Positions 1 through 11,323 are shown, numbered from the stretch's first letter. The stretch: DNA of 62,000 nucleotides from Adiantum capillus-veneris (GCA_014529385.2 CM043951.1:108600469-108662468), one strand, 5' to 3'. Translations and numbers: made by a program. Notes: a model not told the origin generated them from the sequence alone.

Positions 1-3
1 TTC

Positions 4-659
4 AATGCACGCCTATGGATTAAACCCCCTCAACCACTCTATGAAGTACCTAGTTGAAGGGAGGGGACTGCCCATAAAATGGCCGTTGTGCTGACGTGGC
101 TCTTTTGAAACAAGGTTGAATATAGATGCATAATTAACTAACAAAATACATCTCAAAATGAGAGAAGTATTTTTCTACCTATAATAATTACTATTTAATT
201 ACTGAAGCATGTATCAAAGACATTGGTAATCTTCAAGACATTGGTAGCTCCCAAAGTGGTTCTAAAGTCTCAAACTGTCTATATGGTGTTTAGGTATGTA
301 GTTGTTTGCAAGCTCACATATGCAAACGAAAGACATTGGTAATCTTCAAGACATTGGTAACTCCCAAAGTGGCTCTAAAGTCTCAAACTCTCTAATATGG
401 TGTTTAGGTATGTAGTTGTTTGCAAGCTCACATGTGCAAACGAATTGTGGACACATACTTCAGTAATTAAATAGTAATTATTGTAGGTAGAAAAATACTT
501 CTCTCATTTTGAGAAGTATTTTGTTATTTAATTATGCATCTATATTCGACCTTGTTTCAAAAGAGCCACGTCAGCAATGGCCATTTTATGGACAGTCCCC
601 TCCCTCCAACTAGGTACTTCATGGAGTGGTTGAGGGGGTTTAATCCACAGGCATGCATT
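4..659. repeat. Fold-back (terminal inverted repeat) element
   Basis: The left arm (about 4-207) is the reverse complement of the right arm (about 458-659) with scattered mismatches. For example, GGATTAAACCCCCTC near 17-31 recurs inverted near 630-645. The unit has long arms and a ~250-bp loop and contains no coding sequence, which is typical of fold-back or MITE-like DNA elements. The window begins at or inside the left arm, so a target-site duplication cannot be tested and the element may extend further left. The superfamily is not identifiable from sequence alone. Confidence 0.8.
216..444 (+). repeat. 113-bp direct tandem duplication in the fold-back loop
   Basis: Two consecutive copies start with AAAGACATTGGTAATCTTC, at 216 and 329. 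Both end with TGCAAACGAA, at 330 and 444. They differ by a few substitutions and one or two single-base indels. The duplication fills most of the loop between the inverted arms. Confidence 0.85.
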
Positions 660-819
660 TAAGCTTCCACAAAAGTGTACAAGGGCCGGCAGAAGGAGGC
701 ATCCATGTTTTCCATGACTGATGGCCGAAAAGGCCACCTCCTCCTTTGTTTCCAACCTGAGGAGTAGAGGATGGAACCATGCGGTTGAGAGGTATCAATG
801 GAGGAGTACACGCAGACGC
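660..819. other. Unassigned spacer
   Basis: This short stretch lies between the fold-back element and the LINE fragment. I see no convincing open frame, repeat or RNA gene in it. Confidence 0.5.
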
Positions 820-903
820 TCAGCTAGTTACGCCATGTATTTCTATTGAAGATTCTTTCCAACATTCAGGTAAGGATCTTTCCTTTCTCTTTTGTGCTTT
901 CCC

Positions 904-958
<55 letters not shown>

Positions 959-1125
959 TTTTGCCAAGTATGTAACACACTGCCAACAGGAAGAGCTCCC
1001 ACCAAGCAGCGCCACAAGAAAACCCGCTCCTTCAAAGGTAGATGACTCTGCCAAATACGAGACATTGTGTGTTTCCACCACAAGGATGACTCAGAGAGCA
1101 ACCACAACCGATTACCATGATGCAC
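820..1125 (-). pseudogene. LINE-A C-terminal zf-RVT-like fragment
   Basis: The minus-strand frame contains IWQSHLPLKERVFLWRCL followed by LPVGSVLHTW, the conserved tryptophan-rich start of the zinc-binding domain found after RT in plant LINEs. The finger itself (the C-x2-C half) is not visible, because the frame runs into a CA/GT array at 905-956 that translates as Cys-Val repeats. This piece lies just downstream of the RT fragment in another frame, so at least one frameshift separates them. Confidence 0.65.
905..956. repeat. (CA)n microsatellite
   Basis: An almost perfect CA dinucleotide array of about 26 units sits inside the LINE-A C-terminal region. It generates spurious Thr-His and Cys-Val open frames on both strands. 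Confidence 0.97.
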
Positions 1126-1167
1126 AATCCATATATCAGACTAAAGGATGGCATATACACTGCTAGC

Positions 1168-2825
1168 TCAGATGCAGTCCAATCTAGTCGTAGCGAGATT
1201 CCAATCAGAGAAGCGAGAGTCCACATCCAAAGGAGGAATGGGTGAGTAAGCAAGCATCCTTTGAATTTTCCGCCAAAGAGAAAAATAGTGAGGACCCAAC
1301 CGAAATCGGGACACTGCATCAACAAACGAAAGAACAGAACCCGAGCCATCAAGCACCTGATGCACCTGACAGATTCCTTTCCGAGCAAAAAAATATGCTT
1401 GGCGAGGAGACCGTTGAACCAAAGTCGAAGTGAAGGCCTTGCTCCAATGCAAACTCTCCAAACGAAGAGAATTACCCATAGCAGATGGTCGACCATTCCA
1501 AGCCAAATGCGAAGTGACAACTTTCCAATCAACAATGAGAGAAGAAGTAAAGGGACATCCAAGAATGTGTCCTTCAAGCTTCCCAAAGACAACATCCCAA
1601 TAATTCGGTTGCCAATGACCAAAAGTTGGGGTGACAATGTGCGTACACAAATGTGTGACCATGAGAGCCCAGGGTTGCTGCTGCTCCACCAAGACTAGCA
1701 ACAACATAGCTTTCTGAGCCAAAAGATGACGTCGCAAGTCCAAAATATTTAACCCTCCAAGCCGCTTGGGAGAACATAGCTTGTCCATAGAGAGAAGCCG
1801 AAGACCCTTCTTGGTAGACGAGGTCAACCAAAAATGCTCTAAAATATTTGGCATGAGGGACTGCAAGCGCAACCAAGGCCAGGATACCAAAGGCAAGTAA
1901 AATTGCACATAAGCCACAAGGATGCATTGGACAATCCTGAGACGTACATGAAGTCGCCACGTGGACAGTTTCCAATAATTTAACTTGGAATGTAGACGTT
2001 GGAGCACCCAATCCAGTTTTTGCATAGCCGATACATTCCAACCCAACGGATAATTCAAATGGCGAACCAAAACATCTGGAGGAACAATCTCCCTAGGCCA
2101 TAATATCTTATGCCAGTCACACTCCTTCAAGGGCAATAGCTTGGATTTACAAAAGTTAACTTTGAGACCCGCTACCAATCCAAACAAGTGAAGAATATGC
2201 ATAATTTGTTGTACATCATCATAGTGATTACGAGGCATAAACAAAGAGTCATCCGCATAGGCCTGACCAGCAAATTGCCGTCCCGAAGGTAAAGATAGGC
2301 CATGTAGCCTGCCACTGGAAGTCAAGGAATCCAAATACATAAACAAGGGGTGAGTAGCAATCGCATAGAGCAGAGCACTCAAAGGGCAGCCCTATCTGAC
2401 CGACCGTCCCAAAGGCCAAGATTCTGTAAGAGATCCATCCAGCAAGCCCGCAGAAGTGTTGTGTGCATACAAGAATAGCACGACACGGGATATCCTAGGC
2501 CCAAATCCCAAGTGTTGCATGGTGCCCGCCCAAAGAACAGTATCAAAGGCCTTTTCAATGTCAACCTGCATGACCAATACATCTTGTCGAGTGTATTTTG
2601 CATATTTCATACCAATGATGGCATTCGTGAGGTTATTAGTAATTTGACGTCGTGGAATGAAGCTGTATTGAGATTAATGCAAGCCTTCATGCAAAAAGCA
2701 CTTGAGTCGATTAGCGAGCATTTTTGCCATTAATTTATATACCACAAACATAAGTGTAATAGGCCGCCAGTGAGAGAATTCTTCGCACAATGCATGCTTA
2801 GGTATCAGCTTGAGCAAACCTTCTT
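1168..2825 (-). pseudogene. LINE-A reverse transcriptase fragment
   Basis: Non-LTR RT copies element RNA at the nicked target. On the minus strand the early RT motif WRPITL followed by YKLMAK and ANRLK is visible near 2760-2700. Next come DIEKAFDTVLW (motif A) near 2560 and VRQGCPLSALLY near 2400-2370. The catalytic motif AYADD lies near 2260, followed by the thumb region. The reading frame is broken: one in-frame stop lies near 2670, and there is a frame change near 2390 between the QGCPLS block and the preceding block. The last 404 codons (2382-1168) are open. The product would be inactive without ORF1 and endonuclease. The assignment to the plant L1 RT family is firm; the clade is not resolved. 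Confidence 0.85.
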
Positions 2826-2986
2826 ACACACACACACACACATAGCTTTCAAGCTGCTCCAGTCATAAGGCTTTCTCTGATAAGACCTTGCTTCACTTCG
2901 ATGGAAGCTTTTCTCTGTGTGTCGAGGGTTCTCCAATCATACGGCTTTCTCTGATAAGGCCTTGTGTCGCTCTCATGGAATCTTTT

Positions 2987-3044
<58 letters not shown>

Positions 3045-3045
<1 letters not shown>

Positions 3046-3091
3046 CTAACACGTCGGCCAACCAGCCAACAAGGAGGAGAAGGGGACAGCC

Positions 3092-3142
<51 letters not shown>

Positions 3143-3390
3143 CCCGCATGGCCATCGAGCTGATCTTGAGCACGACAGGGTTGCCTACGGGAGGACCAAA
3201 GGTCCAGTAAATGCCAGCTAGGAGAGAAGGACACGGAAAGAGAATGCAGAGCGTGAAGAAAGCCTGTCGGAGAGGGTGAGCTTTGGGCTACACCAGCCAG
3301 CCAACCATGGTCCGACCACAAAAAGTGCTCGCCATGTCGGCGCTTACGCCTACAGACCTCATTTCAGCCGGCTAGCTGGAGCCTATGTGC
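3045..3390 (+). repeat. Diverged dispersed repeat, copy 1
   Basis: This segment shares a colinear series of blocks with 4715-4998. Examples are CCAGCCAACA, TTGAGCAC(G/A)ACAG, GGA(G/T)CAAAGGT followed by CAG, TGCCAGCTAG, a GGTGAG-CTT-GGGCTACACC-type block, CCAGCCA, TCCGACCA and a terminal GGCTGGAGC-like block. Copy 1 is interrupted by the (CT)n array at 3093-3141. The element family is unknown. The conserved order shows duplication followed by heavy divergence. Confidence 0.7.
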
Positions 3391-3471
<81 letters not shown>

Positions 3472-4045
3472 AAATTGCACACCACACTACATGTGAAGGT
3501 CTAGTGAACACGTCCTTACTGGGCTGCTTTGCTAGCCGAGCTTATCAATTATGCATTTCTTTTCTTGTCGAATCAATGGCATGCGACATGTCCAAAAGTG
3601 GGCTTTTCATACACGGGGATTGGCACCTTTGTTTAGACTTTTACCTTAAAACCCATGAGTACGCGATCTGTGCACAAGGCAGGCATTCCCATTGTTTCAT
3701 GAAACATGGGGAATGAAATAAAGTTGTTGAAAGAGCATCTAGAGTGCGTGAATTGAGCCGTTAACCTTTTTGTGCCGGTTCATGGGATATGCTCTTTCTG
3801 ACATAAACGTGCCACTTTTGTAACTTGTTTTAATTTAGAGTAGAAGCAACACTCAAGTGGAGAAACTAAATCTCCATGGTGGGGCTTGGTTCATATTGAG
3901 AAGAGCCCAATAGTATTGTGTTGGTTATCTACATTCAGAAAGCTATCCAATTGTAGGTTCACATATGCCATCTTGTGACTCAAAAATTTTCAATTATCGA
4001 AATATGTTGGATGGCTGTGTCATCAGTGGTTTTTATTGAAATGTA

Positions 4046-4107
<62 letters not shown>

Positions 4108-4401
4108 GTTGATAGTATCCCCTCCACAAGCTTCTCAGTTGCATCTCCACAACCGTCAATAACTCATGCGCAGCACAAGCAGGAGATGCAAGGTCAAGAC
4201 AATGGAATTCGCCATCCCGGCATGATGCGCAAATTAACTCCTGCAAGCTTCCGCTGCAACTGAAGAGCAACATACTCGGAATATCTTTCATCAACTAGAC
4301 TCCAACTCCAAGGACTATTGTGCACATCTCGTCACCCCCTTCTACACAAATCTTAGTCTCTGCGACATTGCTCATGCGGTAATGACGTTAGAAGCTAATG
4401 T

Positions 4402-4435
<34 letters not shown>

Positions 4436-4714
4436 AGGCTTGCACGAACAACTCTGCCTGCCTTGCGTGCTCCACCAGCAGTGTCTGCTCGAGAGTTGGA
4501 GTCGGAGTCGAAACCCGAACTTCATTCGTCTGCTCAGCCCGGCCAGTACGACTTGCCCCTCATCTGTTCTCCTTGGTCACGACCTGCTGATTTACCCGTA
4601 CGAGCTTACTTCTTGCTCGTGCCTGGTGATTTTCCTTTGCCCTACAACCGTTCGCGCCCATTCTAAAGATGTTCGCGCTCACGTTGCTGATAGCCCTAGC
4701 ACAACGAGGGGCAC

Positions 4715-4998
4715 GGCCGGCCAGCCAGCCAACAGCAGGTTGGAGAAAATGGCCTGCCGGTGAGCTTCGAGGTCTTGAGCACAACAGGAGAGCTGGCCGG
4801 AGGATCAAAGGTGCAGAACGTCGTGCCAGCTAGCTGAGAAACAATCGGGAAGCTCTGGCGAAGCAGGTAGCGAGCTGGCTAGGAAAGGTGAGGCTTGAGC
4901 TACACCGGCCAGCCAGCCATGCTCCGACCATGAAAAGGGCTTTCCACGTTAGCACACGACCCTGCACACCTCCATTGGGATGGCTGGCTGGAGCAGTT
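4715..4998 (+). repeat. Diverged dispersed repeat, copy 2
   Basis: This is the partner of the repeat at 3045-3390, in the same order and orientation but without the internal (CT)n array. Like copy 1, it lies just downstream of a GA array in the same GC-rich context. That suggests the two copies belong to one repeated unit of about 1.6 kb whose intervening parts have diverged beyond recognition by eye. No coding function is visible. Confidence 0.7.
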
Positions 4999-5259
4999 GT
5001 AATCGTGCTAGCACTTGCAGCAGCACTGGCCAATCCCTACCCTCAGTACAAACGCGTTGCCAGCCCACTGGAGTTTCTTCGCCTCCAACAAATATGCCTG
5101 CCACACATACTCGAAGTAGCTGTACCTGCCCTACTGTACCTTCTGGTAACAATAGCACCTTCGCTTGTTGTACCTTCCGATTATTCTATAGCCTAAGCTT
5201 TCTAAGCTGCTGAGAGAGAGTGCCAGCTTCGGATCTTCTTCAGCTCTTTTTCGGTTGCC

Positions 5260-5306
<47 letters not shown>

Positions 5307-5859
5307 TTCCACTGCTCTCGACGACTCTCTTCTTGCTCCTTCATTCGGTGCTTCATATGGGTCCTTATTCATCACAAGTTCATCAGTGTTCCATACTTCA
5401 TGGCCGCTCAGCCGGTCCAGAGTGCTCCACATGGCGCTCCGCGTGTCGCGTGGATTGTACTGGTGACCTTCTGACTCGCATCGACACCAAATCCCAACAC
5501 TTGGCGCAACATGCCTTGGTTGGCCGGATGGTTGGACACTCCACCTCGCTCCTTGCTCCGAGATTGGTGTGAGATAGCTTTGGGCACTACACAGGGAAGG
5601 ATTAGAGAACAGCCTCAACTTTCCTAGCTCACTCTCCAATCCTTTCTGAATCCAGTTAGAAGGATGCTCTACTTGACCTGGTAGTGTTTGGAGTTTTCAG
5701 CAGAGGGGTTTGATAGTCGACATCTCATCCCTAGGTTTCCTCTTACACTATCCTTCCCTGATATGCCTCTACACTTCGTGACGAACATCTACTGCAATTG
5801 ATTGCTAGCCACTTCATTATAGTGGTGCTAGAATCTTGTACCTCCTCTGGTCCATCTCG

Positions 5860-6018
5860 GATCCAGGTCCTGGTGCTTAGAGATACTGCACTTCTAGATA
5901 GAGTTACAGTGATCGCAGTGATCACGAGCACTCTCTTCGGTTGGTGGTTATTGGTCGCCTAGGACAATGTTTACGTTGCCACGAGATGGGCCACCTTGCG
6001 CGTGATTGCCCCACCTAA
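5860..6018 (+). pseudogene. LINE ORF1 zinc-knuckle fragment
   Basis: The plus-strand frame ending at the TAA at 6016-6018 encodes a CCHC zinc knuckle: CLRCHEMGHLARDC (C-x2-C-x4-H-x4-C, 5968-6009). The knuckle matches CFICRQMGHLAKAC in the LINE ORF1 copies at 33242-35664 and 38830-45165. The preceding residues (LVLRDT near 5870) resemble LVRDTHTLPK in those copies. This is therefore an ORF1 C-terminal fragment of a related LINE. Knuckles of this kind bind nucleic acid in the element RNP. The N-terminal extent is unclear and may begin as far back as about 5400. A gag knuckle from an LTR element is the alternative. Confidence 0.6.
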
Positions 6019-6229
6019 CCACGAGGGGGGGCGCACATTTTATAAGGGGGAGCTGAAAATTTTTCCCATTTATGAATCATGATTGCTGCCCAACTGTTCC
6101 AACCCGTTCCGAGCCATTCTGGTAGCCCCGTTCCAGCTGATCCCCCATTCCCAAAACACCGTTCTGACGTTCCAGCCCCCTAGAAACCCATTCCCTGATA
6201 ACATTGCCTGCGGAATCTTGTAACCCAAC
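6019..6229. other. Unassigned spacer
   Basis: It contains repeated pyrimidine-rich runs of the type GTTCCA and TTCC but no open frame or motif that I can assign. Confidence 0.4.
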
Positions 6230-6232
6230 GTA

Positions 6233-7113
6233 GTGCTAGGCGACTTGTTAATAATATGTATATGTCATAACAGCCTCTCCCCAAAATTCTTGAGGAAGAA
6301 TTTCCATAGGAACCATAGACGTGACCCTCTCTTGAATAGTTCTATTCATCCTCTGTGCTACTCCATTCTGAGCAGGTGTATAAGACATGGTAAACTATCT
6401 TCAAATACCCCTCTTGCTACAAAAATCCTTAATATTCTACTCTGTTGTTAGTGTGCAAGGCTTTAAGTTTCTTCCGTGACTCGTTCTCAACCATTGCTAT
6501 GAATTTCTGGAATGTACTAAAGCCTTCGTCTCTGTGCTTTAAGAGGTCTATGAATGTAAAGACGTATAATGCCCCCCCTAGAGACTTATGAGGCATAGGC
6601 CCACATAAATCACTATGTACGGGGGGTTTAGAAGACCCCCTAACTTTCTATTTTATGGCATTGAGGTTAGCCTAGTTTGTTTCCCGTAGATGCAATGCTC
6701 ATATAAACTAAAACATAAAAAAATCAAGGTAAGCATATAACCAGAACGCTCATGTGTCCAAGCCAACTATGCCACAACTCTATAGAAGTGAGCTCGGCTA
6801 CATAAGTAGAATACCCTTTCACAGAAGATACATACAATGAGTACAGTAAGCCAGAATTTTGGCCTCTAAGCATGACCAAGTTTCCCTTTCTGACTATCTA
6901 GGAACCATTGCCAAAGACTATGGTGTATCCGAGATCATCAAGCTGTCCCACAGACACCAAGCTTTTAGTGAGCTTAGGCACATGGCAAACACCCTTAAGC
7001 ATGAACTCAGTACCATTATGCATGAATAACTTCACGTCTCCAATGCCGCATATATCAAACTGATAAGAATCATCTAGCTTCAGTGAACTATGTATAACAG
7101 CTAAAGAGGAGAA
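6233..7113 (-). pseudogene. Copia-1 GAG-pre-integrase and integrase fragment
   Basis: On the minus strand the block near 6780-6750 reads WHSWLGHMS, the GAG-pre-integrase signature. Near 6370-6330 the frame reads TPAQNGVAQRMNRTIQER, the conserved end of the copia integrase core that carries the catalytic glutamate region (normally E-R-x-N-R; here AQR). Numerous stops and frame changes lie between these motifs. Integrase inserts the cDNA into the genome. This remnant is inactive and ends near 6233. Confidence 0.8.
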
Positions 7114-8138
7114 CTACTCCTTGTGAGGAGTACTCACATGAAAACTGGCACCTAAGTCTATAATCCAATTTTGCACATAGCACTCATCAACAGCTAATAG
7201 AGCCTTTGGACTCAAATTCGAAGTGAACATAAGAGCATCTAACAGTTGTTGCACGTCAGGAATAGTAATTGCATGTGGAGAGTCAACAACATTGATCTCC
7301 TTAATCTTCACATTGCTCTTTTGAGGCACAAAACTGACGACAAGGGCTTTACCCTTCTCTCTTTGCAATTGCCTATAGTCTTCCTTCAAATGACCCTTCT
7401 TATGGCAGTATAGCATTCTACATTCCGCAGCTCTCGTCCACGACTCTTGCTACAACCATTCTTACGATCCTGTGAGCAACAACGACTGGGACTATGACCT
7501 CTTTGCCTGTGGGGATTCCTTTTTCCACTGGCCATGTATGCATTGCCATGCCCACTAGTGTCAAGACATTGTCTGTGAATCTCCTCAATGAGCAATGTAC
7601 TAGTAACGTCAATGAAAACAAGTGTTCCATCGGGCGTAGAGTTACTAATGGCAGTGTTAAACGTATCACACGACGAAGGCAAAGAGCATAACAAGAAAAT
7701 GGATTTCATTTCATCAGTGAAATTCAGGCCTTTTGAAGTCAACTATGTGAAAACACTGTTGAACTCATTCTGTTGTGAACTGACACTGCTACCTTCTTTC
7801 ATGTTTAAACGCATCAATTTCTTCATTAAGAACACCTTCTTTGAAGCACTTTTTCCATCCTATGTTGTACAAATAGAATCCCATAGATCCTTAGCAATGG
7901 TCTTGTCCATGATAGTGAAAAAGATAGACTCGCCAAGATGCAACCGAATCGTCGCCATGGCATGAGAATCAAGCTTCTCCCACTAATCATCAGTATACAT
8001 GCCCTCTCTGCGCTCTTTCAATGGCACTGCAAGACCTTTGTTGATTAGCACATCAAGCATGTGCTGCTTCCACATCGTAAAGTTTGTGCCGTTAAGCTTC
8101 TTGATGTAGTAGTTGTCTTTCTTAGAAGACCCAACCAT
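7114..8138 (-). pseudogene. Copia-1 gag and protease start
   Basis: The ATG at 8136-8138 starts a frame with the typical copia gag opening: KLNGTNFTMWKQHM, then WDSICTT-like and LCSLPSSCDTFNTAIS blocks (the UBN2 / Retrotran_gag_2 type). Downstream there is a CCHC-like knuckle near 7410-7370, and a protease active-site region near 7170-7140 where WIIDLGASFHV replaces the expected D-S/T-G-A. Stops interrupt the gag near 7987, 7860 and 7743, and a frame change separates the 7742-7386 and 7416-7114 blocks. Gag would package element RNA. This copy cannot encode an intact protein. Confidence 0.8.
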
Positions 8139-8224
8139 GATAAAAAAAGCTTTATGTGCAAGAGAGCAATACTAAGGTTGTATGGAAAATTTTGGCAAAA
8201 TTTTTGGTAGAGTGATCTCCTCTG

Positions 8225-8742
8225 CAATTTTTGGTAGAGTGATCTCCTCTGCACGGAGATCAAAATCTCAACAGAAATAGCAACAAATAATGATGGAACG
8301 GCAAAGTAGGAGTAATAGAGGACTCGTGGGAAAAATCCGCCACAGTCTTCTCTGTACGGGAAACAAAATCTCAACCCAAATCAAAGCATAAACAAAATCA
8401 GAATTCTCTCTAAGCATAAACCACATAAAATTGAACAGGATAGACAACTGATCACTGAGTGACTGCCAACTCCACGTCAAAAGCATTGGGTAGAGTCTCC
8501 TCTGCACAAGGATCAAAATCTCGACAAAAATAGCAGCAAATAATGATGGAACGACAAAGCAAGATAATTCTAGGAGTAATAGAGGACTCGCGGGAAAAAT
8601 CAAGCACAGTCTCCTCTATACGAAGAGCAGAATCTCAATCCAAATCAAAGCATAAACAAAACTAGAATGCTCTCTGAGCATAAACAACATAAAATTGAAC
8701 AGGATAGACAGCTGATCACTGAGTGTGCCAACTCCACGTCAA
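8225..8742. repeat. ~255-bp tandem duplication in the Copia-1 leader
   Basis: Copy 1 (about 8231-8481) and copy 2 (about 8489-8742) share long blocks, such as TAATGATGGAACG, GTAATAGAGGACTCG and AACAGGATAGACA. They differ by substitutions and small indels. The duplication lies between the gag start and the primer-binding site, so it would sit in the untranslated leader of the element RNA. A shorter internal repeat of TTTTTGGTAGAGTGATCTCC occurs at 8200-8250. Confidence 0.85.
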
Positions 8743-8793
8743 AAGCACCTTTCCCAAACTATACATGTCATATGGCGAGGCCACGAGTGTGAT

Positions 8794-8811
8794 GCCTGAG
8801 CTTTGATACCA
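8794..8811 (-). promoter_or_regulatory. Primer-binding site next to LTR 8814-9252
   Basis: The minus strand reads TGGTATCAAAGCTCAGG two bases after the LTR end. This is close to the TGGTATCAGAGC-type initiator-tRNA-Met PBS of plant LTR elements. It fixes the element orientation as minus and marks the LTR 3' boundary at 8814. Confidence 0.75.
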
Positions 8812-8813
8812 TA

Positions 8814-8834
8814 TGTGAGTGTGCGTGTGCGGGG

Positions 8835-8909
<75 letters not shown>

Positions 8910-9252
8910 CACAAAATGCTATGTGTGGAAGAGGGGGCGATCGGTCCCCCCATGACTACCATGAGTAGAAGACCCAATACAACAACCAGATGATAGATGT
9001 GGGTACCCCCCTGGCCCCATAAATAGGTGCCCAAGGGGAGGTAGGGCAAAGCCTAGAAAAATCCCCCACGACCCAACAAAATAAATGAAGTATGAGATGG
9101 GCGCCTAAACAAAGGTGGGTGGTCAGCCCCGAGGGGTGGCGACCAGGCAATGCAGTCTAAATGCATATGCAAAGGGTGGCTAGTCTAGAGATATACTAGC
9201 CGTACATGTATGCCCTAGACTTGTGAAGCAGCAGAGTGGTGTAGGTCTAACA
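8814..9252 (-). repeat. LTR (family GA), shared by Copia-1 and the adjacent unit
   Basis: The sequence starts TGTGAG and ends TAACA on the plus strand (TG...CA) and matches 11344-11800 over its whole length. On the minus strand it begins TGTTAGACCTACACCA and has a possible TATA-type box (CACCTATTTATGGGG) near 9030-9017. Near its end it has a long CT array (plus-strand GA, 8837-8905). The array therefore lies in the transcribed R/U5 part. The two LTRs differ in array length and by scattered substitutions. Confidence 0.88.
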
Positions 9253-9859
9253 CCCCGTCTCAGCACCTGATGCTGAACAAACCGCGTGAAGCCGAAGATG
9301 TGAGGCAAATGATGCAGATGTCTGCTGGGATGTCCACTCAAGGACAATACTCCGGCGAACTCCGTGAGTGTTGCAGCAGTATGGAGTGTCACGACCGCGA
9401 AGAAATCTCCATGGTAAATTGCCGTCACAACCAGTGTAGCAAACTGTTGTACTCTGCCGATACAAGGTGAAGTGAAGGTCCCGAACTGAGTGTGAAAACA
9501 ACTCCTTGTCATAAAAGAAGTGCCAATAGACCTGCAAGTGTCCTGCCCAATAGGATTTGTGGTGTCTGTAGTCAAACCGTTTAGAGAAAATGGAGAAGCC
9601 CAGGAACCGTCCAAGAGAATGACCGGAATCCTGTCAATGCATGAACCTGCAACCCAAGGTGGCCAGGTGGCTAAGCTATGAAAAACTCCAGGAAGGCCAG
9701 ATGTAGGAATCTGCGCCATAAGCGTCCTTCGAAACAAGGAAAGCTAGACTAAACAATCTGTACTGTAGAAGCTACCGTAAGCTGCAACAATCATCGATAG
9801 ACCGCACGGACCACCAGTAGATGGTGTCCTGTCAGTAGGTAGGGTAATCCAAGATGAGG

Positions 9860-10045
9860 GGAAAGCCATACTTAACAGTCTGCACTGTGTAGGACCTCTG
9901 AGAAGAGGTGTGGTCACACCAAGCTGTCTGCACCGTAATCATCCTGTAGAAATAGGGAAGCCAGATTGAGCAGTTTGCACTTTGAAGATCCTCTGAGAAG
10001 AGGAAAGGCCAGACCAATCTGTTTGCGCTGTCTTGCCTGTATCTC
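9860..10045. repeat. Degenerate ~48-bp tandem repeat
   Basis: At least four units are recognisable by the block (T)CTGCAC(T/C)GT or its variants, at 9881, 9929, 9976 and 10024. These are followed by CCTCTGAGAAGAGG or a diverged equivalent. Spacing is 47-48 bp. A further weak copy lies near 9759. It sits within the non-coding LTR unit. Confidence 0.7.
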
Positions 10046-11323
10046 CTACCTCCAATCCTCTAGTGTTAACCAAAACAGAATCCGTGCCAACAACGCCACC
10101 AAACCGCATCTCGGTGTGGCTCTCAATGTGAATGAGCTAGGAGTGGCCTACTGCCCGGATTAGTTTGCTGTAAGGTTATCGAGGGTGAGTGTAAGAAACT
10201 GTGAAGGTAGCAATCCAAATGATCAGGAGTGTAGAAGAGAAATTGCACTACCATCCAAGCCAAGCTCCAGGTGACTCTGGATGCAGTTGCGGGATGCTTG
10301 ATCTCTTGCATCTCATGGGTAAACTCTCCAAAGAGTCGAAAGCACAGAAGTCCCACTCCAGCCTGTAGATCCAAGCAATGAACCTGTCCAAGAAGAGATC
10401 CAAGACCTGTCCAAGACAAGATCAGCTCCCTAAGTCCATGTAGATGCTCTTGTATAAGCAAGTGATCTGATGTGTCGAGGTTAAGTGATAAGTGTCTGTC
10501 CACCAAAGATAGTGGTGTCTTCTTTGGGAATGTCGGAATCCCATATGCCATGAGCATGGCCATATCTTGTATGCACTCCTCTGATGAGTGCATAGGTATG
10601 TCCATAGAAAATCACAAGTCACCACCCCATCTGGAGTGGACAACTTTCGAATGATGGCTCGAATGAATGGATCTCCCAAGGATCGTGGGGAATCAATGTC
10701 ACAACCCTAGGTGGGCTGAAAACAGAGAAAAACAGCCAGATGTATGGCGGAAATCTGTAGCAGATGAAGAGGAACAAGACCGACAAGACACCGGATGCTG
10801 AGCCGGTGTATAAGGCAAGATCTGTAGGGTCTGGACAACGTTGCCCCCCTCTTGCAAAACACTGACCTGCTTGCCAAACACGTTGGCAATTCAGCCCTAA
10901 AACGCAGATCTGGTGCCCTTTAGCAAAAGCGCAAGGGTCTTCTTGTGCATGTGGTGCAAAAACGTTGATGTTTCTACCTTGCACTTGCTGAAAATGGTGG
11001 TGGTTTCTTGCTGGACAACTCCACCAAAAAACGCAGGTGAATGCTGCAAACGCAGGTAGAAGAGGAGGCATTTCCGTCGACGGATGGTGCCCAATAGGGT
11101 AGCGCTAGGCAGCCAGGAGGCGATCGTCTTGTGTGAATGCAAAAACGCATTTGGAGAAAGGTTTCTCCGCGACGGAAGTGCTCCAAACTCCATTGCTAGC
11201 CTGGCTGATGCAAAAACACTAGCAAATCTGACGAAAAATGCTTGTTGATTGAGCTTGGGAGGAGTACCCGATGTGCAAGAAGCGCCCGGACCATGGAGAG
11301 CTTGAAGCTGCTGATACCATGTG

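Larger units (their letters stand above)
820..2825 (-). mobile_element. LINE-A: 5'-truncated, decayed L1-type non-LTR retrotransposon
   Basis: Read on the minus strand, this segment gives the reverse transcriptase (RT) core followed by a zf-RVT-like C-terminal region, the usual order of plant L1-type ORF2. It starts inside the RT domain near 2825 at a short CA array, so the endonuclease and ORF1 are missing. No poly-A tail or target-site duplication is evident at the 820 side. A (CA)n array interrupts the C-terminal part. It is not obviously the same subfamily as the LINEs at 33242-35664 and 38830-45165, because its RT residues differ clearly. Confidence 0.85.
2826..5700. repeat. Microsatellite-rich region, no gene recognised
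   Basis: This 2.9-kb stretch has many long GA/CT arrays: 2991-3043, 3093-3141, 3398-3470, 4046-4106 (GT then GA), 4402-4429 and 5262-5302. Between them is GC-rich unique-looking DNA. The long Ser-Leu or Arg-Glu frames are products of the arrays and not genes. Part of the unique DNA is an old duplication, listed separately. The 3500-4400 and 5000-5700 stretches show no protein domain I recognise. Confidence 0.75.
6230..9252 (-). mobile_element. Copia-1: decayed Ty1-copia element with 5' LTR
   Basis: The minus-strand order is LTR (9252-8814), primer-binding site (PBS, 8811-8794), a leader with a tandem duplication, gag (from 8138), CCHC knuckle, protease, the GAG-pre-integrase motif and part of integrase near 6400-6240. 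This is the standard copia order. The element is truncated inside integrase, so RT, RNase H and the 3' LTR are absent. Many in-frame stops are present. Its 5' LTR is also the 3' LTR of the neighbouring unit at 8814-11800, which points to recombination between related elements. Confidence 0.85.

Noticed and set aside
2849-3321. Long Ser-Leu, Arg-Glu or Thr-His open frames over dinucleotide arrays, here and at 779-1166, 4382-4666, 8768-9049, 10897-11682, 12146-12440 and 24090-24673
   Set aside because: They are translations of GA/CT, CA and GT arrays. Stop-free frames are automatic there, and no domain is present.
9860-10045. 48-bp repeats as a CRISPR-like array
   Set aside because: The context is eukaryotic, the units are degenerate with no unique spacers, and they lie in an LTR unit.
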